Origin: Sideroxyarcus sp. | Lineage (GTDB): Bacteria > Pseudomonadota > Gammaproteobacteria > Burkholderiales > Gallionellaceae | Assembly (NCBI GenBank): GCA_030652215.1 | Contig: JAUSBC010000047.1 | Span: 1-64,000, forward strand | Reading direction: 5' to 3' | DNA length: 64,000 nt | In this document: piece by piece, positions 27,462 to 36,706 of the stretch | How positions within the stretch are numbered: position 1 is the first letter of the stretch | How the letters are laid out: each line of letters begins with the position of its first letter | Position numbers and translations under genes: made by a program | The notes under the pieces: generated by a model | Database searches by the model: none | The model's input: the letters and a program-made list of their open reading frames with translations, nothing else | Told to the model about the DNA's origin: nothing

Positions 27462-30400
27462 TCAAGCCCGGCCGTTGTTGCCTTCCGGTCGATACCAGAG
27501 CGGGTCCGGACGGAACTCGCGCAGCCAGCGCGGAATATCTGCCGCCGCCATCGGGCGCGCCAATGCATAGCCCTGCATCACGTCGCAGCCCATCTCCAGC
27601 AGGCGGACGATATGGTCCGGCGTCTCCGCGCCCTCGGCCACGATGGAACGGCCGAAGGCCCGGCCCATGCCGATCACCGCCTCGACGATGGCGATGTCTT
27701 CCGGCCGCTCCAACATGTGACGCACGAAAGAGTGGTCGATTTTGATCTCCGCAGCAGGCAAGTGACGGAGATGGGCAAGCGTCGAATAGCCGGTACCGAA
27801 ATCGTCCAGCGAGAAGGCGATGCCGAGACCCATGCAATCCTCCATCACCCGCCGGATGCTATCCAGTTCTTTCCGCGCTGCAGTCTCCACGATTTCGACC
27901 ATGAGGCAATTCCGCCCCATTCCCGGGTATTCGTTCATGATCGCAACGAGCGTGTCGGCAAATCCGGGATGCAGCAGATGGCGCACGAACGCATTGACGC
28001 TCACGCGCAGGTCGATACCGTCCCGCCGCCACTGCGCCATTTGGAAAAACGCCTCCCGCACCACCCACTCCCCGACCGAAAGCGCAAGCTCGGTGTCTTC
28101 GATCAGCGGCAGGAATTCGGCCGGCGACAGCAGGCCCAGCGTCGGATGCTGCCAGCGGATCAGCGCTTCGGCACCGACGACCCGTCCCAGCCTGCAATCC
28201 ACCTTGGGCTGGTAATACAGGAGAAACTGTTTCGATTTCTGCGCCTCGGCGAGCAATTCCAGCGTCGCGAGTCGCGCCTCGATACGCTGTTCGAGGCGGG
28301 TATCGAACATCTGGAACCGGTTCTTGCCCGCCTGCTTGGCGGCGTACATGGCATGGTCCGCATGGCGCATCAGCGTATCGGGATCGACCTCGTCGTTCGG
28401 ATACAGGGTGACGCCTATGCTCGCGGACACCGTGCTCTGTTCGCTGTCGCCGACCGCATAGGGCGCCGATACGGTTTGCAGCACACGGTCGAGGGCGGTG
28501 CGGCATTCCTCCTCGTCGGCCAGCCCCGAAAGCAGGACCACGAATTCGTCGCCGCCGAGGCGGGCCACCGTGTCGCCGCCGCGCACGCAGGCCGTGAGCC
28601 GGCCTGCAACCTCGGTCAGCAAATTGTCGCCAGCTTCGTGCCCGTAGCGGTCGTTCACCGCCTTGAAGCCGTCCAGGTCGAGGTAGCACACGGCAACGAG
28701 GGCTTCGCCGCGCCGGTTGCGGGCGATGGCCTGGCGCAGGCGGTCGCCCAGCAGCAACCGGTTCGGCAGGCCGGTCAGCGGGTCGTGATGGGCAATCTGC
28801 AGCAAGCGCTCGGCTTGCTGCTTCTGCTCCGTGATGTCGTGGATATCGACAATCACGCACGGCTCGTTGTCGAACTCGACAATCTTGGCGGAAAGCACCA
28901 GCGTCCCGGTCGATCCGTCCCTGCGCCGCAACTGCGTTTCATAACCGAGCAGTTCTCCGTCGCGCTTCAGCCTCTCCATCCATTGGCGGCGCTGCTCGGC
29001 ATCGACCCAGAGGTTGAGATCACCCGGCAGGGTGGAGTGCCCGATAATCTCGTTCGGCTGGTAACCGAAAAAGTCGGCATAGCTGCGGTTGACTTCAAGG
29101 ACCACGCCATCGGAGAGACGCGTCAACGCCATCGGTTCGGGAGTCAGGCTGAAAATCGCCGTGAATTTCGCCTCGGAACTGCGCAGCGCCTCTTGCGCCG
29201 CAAGCCGTTCGCTGATGTCGCGGGCGATGCCCACGGCATTCCAGGTGTCCCCCAGCCGCACTGCGGAGAGCGACAATTCGATGAAAAACTCCTCGCCCCC
29301 TTTCCGCAATGCCTCCAGCGTCATGGTTTTGTTGATGATCGGACCTTCTCCCGTGGTGCGGAAATGTTCGAAGCCGCGGTCGGCGGCCTCCCTGAAGCGC
29401 TGCGGCGGCAGCAGCGCATGAATTTCCCGCCCGAGTATTTCCTCGCGCGCGTAACCGAAAATGGTTTCGGCGGCGGCGTTCCAGAACGTGATTCGCCCCG
29501 CATCGTCGATGATGATGATGCCGTCGTTCGCCGCATCGGTAATGCTGCGGAATTTCGCCTCGGATTTGCGCAGCGCGTCTTCCGCCGCAAGGCGTTCGCT
29601 GATGTCGCGGGTGATCGCGATGAAACAGGTCTGGCCGCCGAAGTGAAATGCATCGGAGTCCACTTCCACCGTGATCAGGTGCCCATCGCGGTGGCGGTGT
29701 TGCGTGACGAATTTCCGCAACCCTTCGTCATTCAGGCGCCGCGTCAGTTCGCCCTCCGGCCCCCATAATTCCTTCGGCGTGTTGGGGTCGATATCGGGAA
29801 TCGACATCTGCAGCAGTTCCGCAGACGTGTAGCCGAGCTCCCGCTCCGTGGCCGGATTCACGTAGAGTATCCGTCCGTCCTCATCGATCCAGTACACGCA
29901 TTCGCGAGTGGTATCCAGCGCCTGCATGGCCATTTGCAGGTTCTTTTCCTCTTCCTTGCGTTCGGTGATGTCGATGTAGACGCCGACCACGCGATTGACC
30001 TGCCCCCGTTCATTGCGCCCGACGATCTTGCCCCGGACCAGGAACCAGCGCCACGGGCCGGGCTTGCTGCGCAGCCGGTATTCATGGCTGAACGAGATGT
30101 CCTCAGCCGACATCGCGATGCCGCGAAAAAACGCGTAGGTGTCCGGAAAGTCGTCGGGATGCACCATGCTTGTCCACGTTTCCTGATTCGCGGGAAACTC
30201 GTCCGGTTCCCAGCCCAGCATGGTGAAGTAGGTTGGGCTGAAATACATGCCCCGCGTCGTCGGGTCCCATTCCCACAGGCCGGTGTTCGTGGACTCGAGC
30301 GCGACGACGAGACGCTCCTGGCGGATGCGGACTTCGCGGGTGCGCTCGTCGACCAGATTCTCCAACTGGGTTCGATAGTCCTCCAGCTCCGCTTCGGTCT

Positions 30401-31304
30401 GGCGGCGGTCGCTGACATCGCTCAGCACCACGAGAAGCGAGTCGCCCACGAACGTGCCGAACACTTCCGTGAGACGCACCGTGCCGTCCTTGCAGGTGAT
30501 CAGGAACTCTTCCGGGCGGGTGTCGGTGCTGCCCGTACGCTGGGCTTCCGCCAATGCCGCCGCCCAGCGTGCCTGGGCCTGTGCGCGGGATTCGGGGTCG
30601 GGGAAGGCCTGCGGCCAGAAGTCGGACAGGTGGGGAACGTTTTCGCGCGTGTAACCGAAGGTGGCCGTCACTCGGTCGTTGACCAAAAGAACCGTGCCTT
30701 GCGCATCGTAAAGCGCCACCGGAATCGGCAGGCGGCGCACCATTTCCCGCAGGCGTAATTCGCTTTCATGCGGCGTCGGCGTTTCCTGTCCGCCGTCATT
30801 CCGGCGTTGCGCCAAAACAGCATTGTGTATAACCATGGCCAGCAGGGGCGCCAGCATTTCCATATTGCCGGTTGCCGCATCGAGTGCCTCACCCTGAGCG
30901 AGCCCGAAGATTGCGATGGTGCCAACCCGAACGCTGCCATCGATCAGCGGTACGGCAAGGCAGTTCGTCCGGTTCTCCGCAGACAGGATAGCTTCCAAAC
31001 CGGGGACGGGGGTATCCGATGCGTAGAATCTGGAGCTTTCCAATTCGCCGGCTTCGCGCAGGAGCGCGGCTATCGACGGATGAGCCGCCAGTGACCGGAG
31101 GCTGGCCGGTGCAACAACCGGAAGCAGATCGCCGGCGTTCGTTTGTACCAGCACAACGAGTCGCACAGCAGTTAATCGCAACACCTCTTCGGCCAGAGCG
31201 CGTCCGGCCGTTTCCGGGACATGCGCCGCCGCGAGCACGCGATGCAGAACATCTGCGAATCGCGCGTTCCCGTTTAGTACGTCGCGCTGCGTTCGTTTGG
31301 ACAC
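27462..31304 (-). CDS. GAF-PAS(x5)-GGDEF-EAL signalling protein
   Basis: About 1280-residue cytosolic c-di-GMP protein with no membrane segment. In order: a GAF-like domain (about 15-165), five PAS/PAC units (about 195-830; PAC ends marked by repeated DITERK, RDISERL and DITEQK), GGDEF (about 840-1000, intact LGGDEF) and EAL (about 1010-1265, intact EALIRW, LDDFGTGYS and KIDHSF). The EAL segment around NAFVRHLLHPGF departs from the usual NLS form. Both activities are possible. The start is unsettled: GTG at 31304 (VSKRTQRDVLNG) is chosen because it follows the stop of a short reading frame with a strong ribosome binding site; a TTG at 31394 would add 30 residues with no domain character. Confidence 0.88.
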   Translation of the reverse strand: MSKRTQRDVLNGNARFADVLHRVLAAAHVPETAGRALAEEVLRLTAVRLVVLVQTNAGDLLPVVAPASLRSLAAHPSIAALLREAGELESSRFYASDTPVPGLEAILSAENRTNCLAVPLIDGSVRVGTIAIFGLAQGEALDAATGNMEMLAPLLAMVIHNAVLAQRRNDGGQETPTPHESELRLREMVRRLPIPVALYDAQGTVLLVNDRVTATFGYTRENVPHLSDFWPQAFPDPESRAQAQARWAAALAEAQRTGSTDTRPEEFLITCKDGTVRLTEVFGTFVGDSLLVVLSDVSDRRQTEAELEDYRTQLENLVDERTREVRIRQERLVVALESTNTGLWEWDPTTRGMYFSPTYFTMLGWEPDEFPANQETWTSMVHPDDFPDTYAFFRGIAMSAEDISFSHEYRLRSKPGPWRWFLVRGKIVGRNERGQVNRVVGVYIDITERKEEEKNLQMAMQALDTTRECVYWIDEDGRILYVNPATERELGYTSAELLQMSIPDIDPNTPKELWGPEGELTRRLNDEGLRKFVTQHRHRDGHLITVEVDSDAFHFGGQTCFIAITRDISERLAAEDALRKSEAKFRSITDAANDGIIIIDDAGRITFWNAAAETIFGYAREEILGREIHALLPPQRFREAADRGFEHFRTTGEGPIINKTMTLEALRKGGEEFFIELSLSAVRLGDTWNAVGIARDISERLAAQEALRSSEAKFTAIFSLTPEPMALTRLSDGVVLEVNRSYADFFGYQPNEIIGHSTLPGDLNLWVDAEQRRQWMERLKRDGELLGYETQLRRRDGSTGTLVLSAKIVEFDNEPCVIVDIHDITEQKQQAERLLQIAHHDPLTGLPNRLLLGDRLRQAIARNRRGEALVAVCYLDLDGFKAVNDRYGHEAGDNLLTEVAGRLTACVRGGDTVARLGGDEFVVLLSGLADEEECRTALDRVLQTVSAPYAVGDSEQSTVSASIGVTLYPNDEVDPDTLMRHADHAMYAAKQAGKNRFQMFDTRLEQRIEARLATLELLAEAQKSKQFLLYYQPKVDCRLGRVVGAEALIRWQHPTLGLLSPAEFLPLIEDTELALSVGEWVVREAFFQMAQWRRDGIDLRVSVNAFVRHLLHPGFADTLVAIMNEYPGMGRNCLMVEIVETAARKELDSIRRVMEDCMGLGIAFSLDDFGTGYSTLAHLRHLPAAEIKIDHSFVRHMLERPEDIAIVEAVIGMGRAFGRSIVAEGAETPDHIVRLLEMGCDVMQGYALARPMAAADIPRWLREFRPDPLWYRPEGNNGRA

Positions 31305-31311
31305 GGCATTA

Positions 31312-31374
31312 TTACCGGCAATCCAGTATCGCCCGAACTTTGCGTGCAGAACTGGCGAAGTACTGTTCCGGCAT
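31312..31374 (-). other. Possible 20-codon leader frame before the GAF-PAS gene
   Basis: An ATG at 31374 sits 4-5 bases after CAGGAGGG, the best ribosome binding site in the vicinity. The frame encodes 20 residues (MPEQYFASSARKVRAILDCR) and ends TAA at 31312, eight bases before the GTG at 31304. It could be a translationally coupled leader or the true start followed by a frameshift. The rest of the gap to mobA (31375-31641) shows no gene. Confidence 0.45.
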
Positions 31375-31641
31375 ATTCCCTCCTGTGAACTCAAACTTTT
31401 ATTGTTTTACTGTCCCTCGGTTTCAAGTTTGCTCCAAATGCAGCAGCGCGCCAAGAATCTTTATTCTTGACCAATTCCGAAGGCCAGTTCGGGATATGCG
31501 CGTATATCGACGCCATCGCATGCGCCAGGCAGGTTCATGATCGGGCTCTAGCGCCCGCTGCGATGCCTGTGCCGGTGACGGGAACGATCTTCACTCCGCA
31601 GCTTTGGTCGTGGACGCCGGTATGCCGCCGCCCTGCGCGCC

Positions 31642-32319
31642 TTATTTTTGCGCCGCCTGGAAATCCTGCGGCGTATCCAGATCGAAAAAGCTGCGCAGTT
31701 GCGGATCGATCGCCTGCAACTGCTCTTCGCTCACATAACATACCTGCAACTTGTCCAGCAGCGCGCGGAAACTGCGCTTGCCGTTGCCGTGTAAACAGGC
31801 CTGCACTTCATGCAGGCAGCTCTTCGCGTAGAACGCCGCCAGCGGTTGCGGATGTCCGCCTACCACGGGCACCACCGCCTGAAACACAACCCCTCCCAAC
31901 CTCCCCTTGTCAGGGGAGGAGCCCTCTTCCCCCTCGCTCCCCGGTGCGGAAGGACAGGGCCGGGTTGAAGTGGATGTAGGCGATTTAACTCTTAAACCCG
32001 CGAGATGTTCGATCACCGCCGCCGTGATGAACGGCATGTCGCAAGCCACGACGAAGACCCACGGCGTAGCCGCGTGTTCCAGTGCGGCAGCCAGACCGGC
32101 CAATGGCCCTGTGTGCGCGGGATCGTCGCAAATTTGCGGCAGGGCTATCCCGGAACGGGGCTGGCGCACGCTGACGAAGACTTCGGAAAACAGGGGTTGC
32201 AGGGTGGCGGCCACGCTTTGCAGCAACGTCCGCTCGCCCAACTGGAGATTGGCCTTGTCCTGCCCCATGCGGCGCGAATCGCCGCCTGCCATGACGACCG
32301 CGATACTGTCTTCGATCAT
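31642..32319 (-). CDS. mobA: Molybdenum cofactor guanylyltransferase MobA with inserted segment
   Basis: 225-residue enzyme that attaches GMP to molybdopterin. The start is the ATG at 32319, overlapping the mobB stop. The nucleotide-binding motif is AVVMAGGDSRRMGQDK (residues 7-22), and PLAGLAAAL and VVACDMPF (the metal-binding Asp) follow. Residues about 112-146, rich in Ser, Pro and Gly, are foreign to the family and correspond to a hairpin repeat at 31888-31975 (35 bases identical to 7463-7497). The sequence resumes with AVVPVVGGHPQPLAAFY, so the frame is kept. The loop lies in a surface region of the fold, so activity may persist. Confidence 0.9.
   Translation of the reverse strand: MIEDSIAVVMAGGDSRRMGQDKANLQLGERTLLQSVAATLQPLFSEVFVSVRQPRSGIALPQICDDPAHTGPLAGLAAALEHAATPWVFVVACDMPFITAAVIEHLAGLRVKSPTSTSTRPCPSAPGSEGEEGSSPDKGRLGGVVFQAVVPVVGGHPQPLAAFYAKSCLHEVQACLHGNGKRSFRALLDKLQVCYVSEEQLQAIDPQLRSFFDLDTPQDFQAAQK
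31888..31975. repeat. Hairpin repeat inserted inside mobA
   Basis: Bases 31888-31922 are identical to 7463-7497 (starting AACCCCTCCCAACC). The second half (GACAGGGCCGGGTTGAA near 31952) is a decayed version of the other arm of that repeat (GGGCTGGGGTGGGTTGAA). It adds roughly 30-35 codons to mobA without breaking the frame. Confidence 0.82.
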
Positions 32320-32813
32320 TTGCGGTCGAGAATGAACTGCACGATAGCGGCGACATCTTCCAGCCCGAAATGCGGCAACTGCGGATAGATTTCGTCCATG
32401 TCGGTGACGATGGCGATGAGTCCGTCCTCGATGGCGCAACGCGGCGGCTTGGCGCATTCGCGGCGCAGCACTTCGATCTTGGGCGTGGCGCACAGCGAGA
32501 AACCTTCCGCCAGCACCATATCCGCCTCGCCCAGAAAACGTTTGGCCAGTTGCTCCGGTTCGCGCCGGTCAGTGGCGTCGGCCACCACCTGCAGTTCGGT
32601 GGTGGTGACCAGCATGCTCATCACCGCACCGGCATCCTTGTAACGGTAGCTGTCCTTGCCCGGCGTATCCAGCACCACCTTGTGATGGGCATGCTTGATG
32701 GTGGCCACGCGCACGCCGCGACCGCTGAGTTCGCGAATGAGCTTTTCCACCAGTGTGGTTTTGCCGGAGCCGGAGTGGCCGACGATGCTGATTACTTTCG
32801 GTTCTGTGTTCAT
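32316..32813 (-). CDS. mobB: Molybdopterin-guanine dinucleotide biosynthesis adaptor MobB
   Basis: 165-residue P-loop GTP-binding protein that assists MobA. The Walker A is GHSGSGKTTL (residues 12-21), with TIKHAHHKVVLDTPGKDSYRYKDAGA and the later VLAEGFS typical of the family. It overlaps moaE upstream and mobA downstream by 4 bases each, indicating tight translational coupling. Confidence 0.95.
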   Translation of the reverse strand: MNTEPKVISIVGHSGSGKTTLVEKLIRELSGRGVRVATIKHAHHKVVLDTPGKDSYRYKDAGAVMSMLVTTTELQVVADATDRREPEQLAKRFLGEADMVLAEGFSLCATPKIEVLRRECAKPPRCAIEDGLIAIVTDMDEIYPQLPHFGLEDVAAIVQFILDRK

Positions 32814-33235
32814 GGATGCGGTGTTACCCAGGAATCGCCCTGCGGCGTGATTTCCTTTTTCCAGATCGGCACGCGCTGCTTCAGCTCGTCAATCATCCAG
32901 CGGCAGCCGTCGAATGCGGCGGCGCGGTGTTCGGCGGCGGCGGCGATGAATACGATGTTGTCACCGGCGCGAACAGTGGTGACACGATGCACGATGCGCG
33001 CATCCAGCAATTCAAATTTCGCGATAGCTTCGCTGCGCAGCTTGTTCATCTCGGCCAGCGCCATGCTGCCGTAGGCCTCGAAGCTGATCTCATGCACATC
33101 GCGTCCTTCGGAGAAGTCGCGCGCGCAACCGAGGAAGGTGGCGATGCCACCGATGCGCTTTGAGCCGGCTTTTAGCGCCGCGATCTCTTCGTCCTGGGAG
33201 AAATCGGCTTCCTGGATACGGACAGGTGCGCTCAT
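32810..33235 (-). CDS. moaE: Molybdopterin synthase catalytic subunit MoaE
   Basis: 141-residue large subunit of molybdopterin synthase, which inserts two sulfurs into precursor Z. GGIATFLGCARDFSEG near residue 29, the LEFEAY-like ISFEAYGSMALAEM, the HRVTTVRAGDNIVFI core and WMIDELKQRVPIWKKE with the conserved active-site lysines are all present. A 28-base inverted repeat separates it from moaD. Confidence 0.95.
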   Translation of the reverse strand: MSAPVRIQEADFSQDEEIAALKAGSKRIGGIATFLGCARDFSEGRDVHEISFEAYGSMALAEMNKLRSEAIAKFELLDARIVHRVTTVRAGDNIVFIAAAAEHRAAAFDGCRWMIDELKQRVPIWKKEITPQGDSWVTPHP

Positions 33236-33246
33236 ATGCCCTCCAA

Positions 33247-33372
33247 CGTCATTCCGGCGCAGGCCGGAATCCAGATGATTAAATGAATTCCTGCGCAGCA
33301 GGACAACACTTGGGTTTGTCCGCTGCGCGGGCTATTTGTTTTTGCTGGATTCCGGCCTGCGCCGGAATGACG
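33247..33372. repeat. GTCATTCCGGC-type inverted repeat between moaE and moaD
   Basis: Left arm 33247-33274 (CGTCATTCCGGCGCAGGCCG...) and right arm 33345-33372 are perfect 28-base inverted copies flanking a 70-base centre. The centre itself contains CTGCGCAGCAGGACAA and TTGTCCGCTGCGCGGG, which also pair. This is a repeat type found in many proteobacteria. It has been inserted in the middle of the moa operon. Confidence 0.88.
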
Positions 33373-33397
33373 GGTTTGTCGGGGTTTTCGATTCATC

Positions 33398-33637
33398 TCA
33401 GCCTCCCGAAAACTTCGCCATAAACGCGATCTCGTCGTTATCGTGCAGCACCGTCTGCTTGTCGTGCACCTGCGTCTGGTTGACCGCGATGAAGCTCACA
33501 AGGCTGAAGGCTCCCGGGTATTGCATGCCGAGGTGGGAAATGACGTCGTGCAGGGTCATGCCGGGGGTGAATTCAAGTTGCATCTCGCGCGACTCCACGC
33601 GGTCGGCGATGGGACCGAAGAACAGTACCTTGATCAT
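33398..33637 (-). CDS. moaD: Molybdopterin synthase sulfur carrier MoaD
   Basis: 79-residue ubiquitin-like protein ending in the Gly-Gly (KFSGG) that is adenylated by MoeB and carries the thiocarboxylate. [12 protein letters not shown] at the start, LHDVISHL and the VNQTQV strand fit the family. Its start overlaps the moaC stop by 4 bases. Confidence 0.94.
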   Translation of the reverse strand: MIKVLFFGPIADRVESREMQLEFTPGMTLHDVISHLGMQYPGAFSLVSFIAVNQTQVHDKQTVLHDNDEIAFMAKFSGG

Positions 33638-34134
33638 TTCGATTCACCGCGTTTCCACACGCCGCTCTTGCCGCCGCGCTTCTCTTCCAGTTGCACGCAT
33701 TCGATGCGCATGCCGCGGTCTATCGCCTTGCACATGTCGTAGATGGTGAGCAGCGCCACATTGGCCGCGCACAGCGCTTCCATCTCGACGCCGGTCTGGC
33801 CGGTGCAACTGGCAGTGGCGAGCACCTTGATGCCGACGCAACCTTGCGCATCGGGAACAGTGATTTCGCTGAATTCGACTTCGACGCCGGTTAGGGCGAT
33901 GCTGTGGCACATCGGGATGATGTCCGGCGTGCGCTTGGCTGCCATCACTGCGCCGACATCGGCCACCGCCAACACGTTGCCCTTGCTCACCTGACCGGAT
34001 CGAATACGCGCCAGCGTGGCGGGCTGCATGCGCAGCACGCCGCTGGCGATGGCAACGCGTGCGGTTTGTGACTTGGCGGAGACATCCACCATGCGTGCGC
34101 GTCCGGATTCAGAGAAGTGGGTCAGTTTATCCAT
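33634..34134 (-). CDS. moaC: Cyclic pyranopterin monophosphate synthase MoaC
   Basis: 166-residue enzyme that, after MoaA, forms cyclic pyranopterin monophosphate. [23 protein letters not shown], the [16 protein letters not shown] active-site motif, [24 protein letters not shown] and EEKRGGKSG are diagnostic. Confidence 0.97.
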   Translation of the reverse strand: MDKLTHFSESGRARMVDVSAKSQTARVAIASGVLRMQPATLARIRSGQVSKGNVLAVADVGAVMAAKRTPDIIPMCHSIALTGVEVEFSEITVPDAQGCVGIKVLATASCTGQTGVEMEALCAANVALLTIYDMCKAIDRGMRIECVQLEEKRGGKSGVWKRGESK

Positions 34135-34919
34135 CAGTGCTTTCCTCCTTTTTCAGCCATGGCCCGGACAGAACTCTTACCACAAGCGTGGCAGGCCGGG
34201 TCCTTGCTCAGGTTGCTGCGCAGGATGTTCATGTCCAGTGCATTAACGGACAGCAGCTTACCGTTCAAGCCGCAGTCTATTCCCATGAGCAGCTTGAGCG
34301 CTTCCGCCGCTTGCAGCGTGCCGACTATGCCGACCAGCGGCGCAAACACACCGGTGGTCGCGCAGCGCAACTCTTCCGCCTCGCTGTCTTCCGGAAACAG
34401 ACAGTTGTAACAGGGGGCGTCGTCGCGGCGGCAGTCGAACACCGCGATTTGTCCGTGGAACTGGATGGCCGCGCCCGACACCAGCGGCTTGCGCTGTGCC
34501 AGACAGGCTCGGTTAACGGCATAACGCGTGTCGAAGTTGTCGCTGCAATCCAGCACAACGTCGGCCTGGGCGACCAGTTCGCGCAGTCGCGCTTCATCGG
34601 CGCGAATCGGCAACGCGATGCATTCGACTTCAGGATTGATTTCATACAGCGCGGTTTGTGCCGACACGACCTTGGGCTGGCCGACTGTTGCGCTGCGATG
34701 GATGATCTGACGCTGGAGATTGCTGAAGTCCACGGTATCGTGATCGCACAATGTGAGTTTGCCGACGCCGCTTGCAGCCAGATACAGCGCTGCGGGCGAA
34801 CCCAGTCCGCCCAGGCCGATAATCAGCACATGGCTATCCAGCAGGCGTTGCTGTCCCTCGACACCGATCTCGTTCAGCAGAATGTGGCGGCTATAGCGAA
34901 GTAATTGGTGGTCGTTCAT
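34134..34919 (-). CDS. moeB: Molybdopterin-synthase adenylyltransferase MoeB
   Basis: 261-residue E1-like enzyme that adenylates the C-terminus of MoaD. The start is the ATG at 34919 ([19 protein letters not shown]); a TTG 18 bases upstream is the alternative. The nucleotide motif is [21 protein letters not shown], followed by [13 protein letters not shown] and [13 protein letters not shown]. The zinc ligands are present (CYNCLF and the C-terminal CHACG pair). It lies between moaA and moaC. Substrate sharing with ThiS is possible, since such proteins can serve both pathways. Confidence 0.93.
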   Translation of the reverse strand: MNDHQLLRYSRHILLNEIGVEGQQRLLDSHVLIIGLGGLGSPAALYLAASGVGKLTLCDHDTVDFSNLQRQIIHRSATVGQPKVVSAQTALYEINPEVECIALPIRADEARLRELVAQADVVLDCSDNFDTRYAVNRACLAQRKPLVSGAAIQFHGQIAVFDCRRDDAPCYNCLFPEDSEAEELRCATTGVFAPLVGIVGTLQAAEALKLLMGIDCGLNGKLLSVNALDMNILRSNLSKDPACHACGKSSVRAMAEKGGKH

Positions 34920-34926
34920 GATTGGC

Positions 34927-36042
34927 TCAACCGCCAATATAGGACATTTCGATCTTCCGGACCGGTTGACCCGCGATCTCGTGCCGCAGTTGCGAGTAAC
35001 GGTCGGTGCGTTGGGCCCAACTATCGGCGATCAGATTGGTCAGTACCCGGTCGCCCACGCCCTGGCGCAGCGGCACGCGCAAATCCAGACCGTCGCCTGC
35101 AAACAGACAGTGATGCAATTTGCCGTCTGTGGCGAGCCGTGCACGCGTGCATTCGTGGCAGAAAGCCTGCGTCACCGAGGCGATCACGCCGACCTCGCCG
35201 CCGCCGTCGGCGTAGCGCCAGCGTTCCGCGACTTCGCCGCTGTAATTCGGAACGAGCGGCACCAGCGGAAAACGTTGCGCGATGCGCTCGATCACTTCGC
35301 GCGCGGGAACGACATCGTCCATGCGCCAGCCGTTGGTGCTGCCGACATCCATGAATTCGATGAAGCGCAGCACAATGCCGCTGTGGCGAAAGTACTCGGC
35401 CATGGGCAGGATTTCGTGTTCGTTCTCACCGCGCTTGACCACCATGTTCACCTTGACCGGCCCCAGCCCTGCCGACTGCGCCGCCGCGATGCCTTCCAGC
35501 ACGACGGACACGGCAACGGTGGAATCGCTCATGCGCTGGAAGGTGGCGTCGCTCAATCCGTCCAGACTGACTGTCACGCGGCCCAGCCCGGCGTCTTTCA
35601 GCGAACGCGCCTTGCGCGCCAGCAGCACGGCATTGGTGGTCAGCGCAATTTCCAGCGGACGCCCCTCCATGGTTTGCAGGCGGGCGAGTCTTTCGATGAG
35701 TTGTTCGATGCCGCGCCGCAGCAGCGGCTCGCCGCCGGTCAGACGAATCTTCCTGACACCCAAACGCACAAACAGAAGTACAAGACGCTCGATCTCTTCA
35801 AACGACAATATTTCCGCACGCTCAAGATGGGTGCGGCTCTCGTCGAAAATCTCGCGCGGCATACAGTAGGTGCAGCGCAGGTTGCAACGATCCGTCACCG
35901 AAATGCGCAAGTCGCGCAGCGGGCGGCCCAGACCGTCCACTAGCGTATCCGCATGATCCCGGGCCACATCCAGAGCGCGATAATCCACGGCGGCTTGCTG
36001 CGCCGCTGGGGTGATCGGGATGATGCGAAGTGCGTCGCTCAT
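34927..36042 (-). CDS. moaA: GTP 3',8-cyclase MoaA
   Basis: 371-residue radical SAM enzyme that starts molybdenum cofactor synthesis from GTP. The N-terminal cluster motif is CNLRCTYC (Cys53, 57, 60). The C-terminal cluster region has [18 protein letters not shown], and the protein ends in Gly-Gly (SYIGG), required for activity in this family. The N-terminus is about 40 residues longer than the minimal protein. It is the first gene of the Mo cofactor operon running down to mobA. Confidence 0.97.
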   Translation of the reverse strand: MSDALRIIPITPAAQQAAVDYRALDVARDHADTLVDGLGRPLRDLRISVTDRCNLRCTYCMPREIFDESRTHLERAEILSFEEIERLVLLFVRLGVRKIRLTGGEPLLRRGIEQLIERLARLQTMEGRPLEIALTTNAVLLARKARSLKDAGLGRVTVSLDGLSDATFQRMSDSTVAVSVVLEGIAAAQSAGLGPVKVNMVVKRGENEHEILPMAEYFRHSGIVLRFIEFMDVGSTNGWRMDDVVPAREVIERIAQRFPLVPLVPNYSGEVAERWRYADGGGEVGVIASVTQAFCHECTRARLATDGKLHHCLFAGDGLDLRVPLRQGVGDRVLTNLIADSWAQRTDRYSQLRHEIAGQPVRKIEMSYIGG

Positions 36043-36107
36043 GGCATGAATGATTCGGGTTTCAATCGCTTGTTTTACTGTGGAATTGCGTCAACGTTTT
36101 TTGTACT

Positions 36108-36704
36108 TCACTCTTCATCCGGCTCCACATAATCTCTAGGCAACAAGTGGGCGATACCCTTGTGGCAGTCGATACAGGTTTTGCCTTTGGCTTTGGCCTT
36201 CATGTGAATATCGAACACCAACTGCTGCTCCTTTGAGCCGCGCATGGCTTCGAAGCTGTGGCAGTTCCGGCATTCGCGCGAATCCGTGGCCTTCATGCGC
36301 TCCCATTCTATGGTTGCCAGTTTCATGCGCCGCGCTTCGAATTTTTCCGGGGTGTCGATGACACCGGTGATCTTGCCCCACACTTCCTGGCTTGCCTGAA
36401 TCTTGCGCCACAGTTTGTGCGACCAATCCTTGGGCACATGACAATCGGAGCAGATCGCGCGCACGCCGCTGGGGTTCGAGTAGTGAATAGTCTTCTTGTA
36501 TTCCTGGTAAACGTTTTCGCGCATTTCGTGGCAACTGATGCAGAATTCCAGCTTGTTGGTCGCCTCCATGCCCGTGTTGAATCCGCCCCAGAACAGGATG
36601 CCCGAATAGAAACTCAGCAGCGCGATGGTCAGAACGGAATATTTCGCAGTCGGCTTGCGCAGAAATATCCACGTTTGATCAAGGATGTTTGGCTTGTTAT
36701 TCAT
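36108..36704 (-). CDS. NapC/NirT-family tetraheme c-type cytochrome
   Basis: 198-residue inner-membrane-anchored periplasmic cytochrome. One membrane helix near residues 24-40 is followed by four CxxCH heme sites: CISCH (55-59), CSDCH (85-89), CRNCH (145-149) and CIDCH (177-181). This matches NapC/NrfH/CymA-type quinol dehydrogenases, which pass electrons to periplasmic reductases. No partner reductase is adjacent. It sits upstream of the Mo cofactor operon, as would suit a molybdoenzyme partner elsewhere. Its ribosome binding site (AGAGG, 7 bases before the ATG) is the end of the inverted-repeat element at 36707-36995. Confidence 0.92.
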   Translation of the reverse strand: MNNKPNILDQTWIFLRKPTAKYSVLTIALLSFYSGILFWGGFNTGMEATNKLEFCISCHEMRENVYQEYKKTIHYSNPSGVRAICSDCHVPKDWSHKLWRKIQASQEVWGKITGVIDTPEKFEARRMKLATIEWERMKATDSRECRNCHSFEAMRGSKEQQLVFDIHMKAKAKGKTCIDCHKGIAHLLPRDYVEPDEE

Positions 36705-36706
36705 AT

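Noticed and set aside
36043-36107. Molybdenum cofactor riboswitch upstream of moaA
   Set aside because: The leader before moaA is only about 65 bases and lacks the conserved elements.
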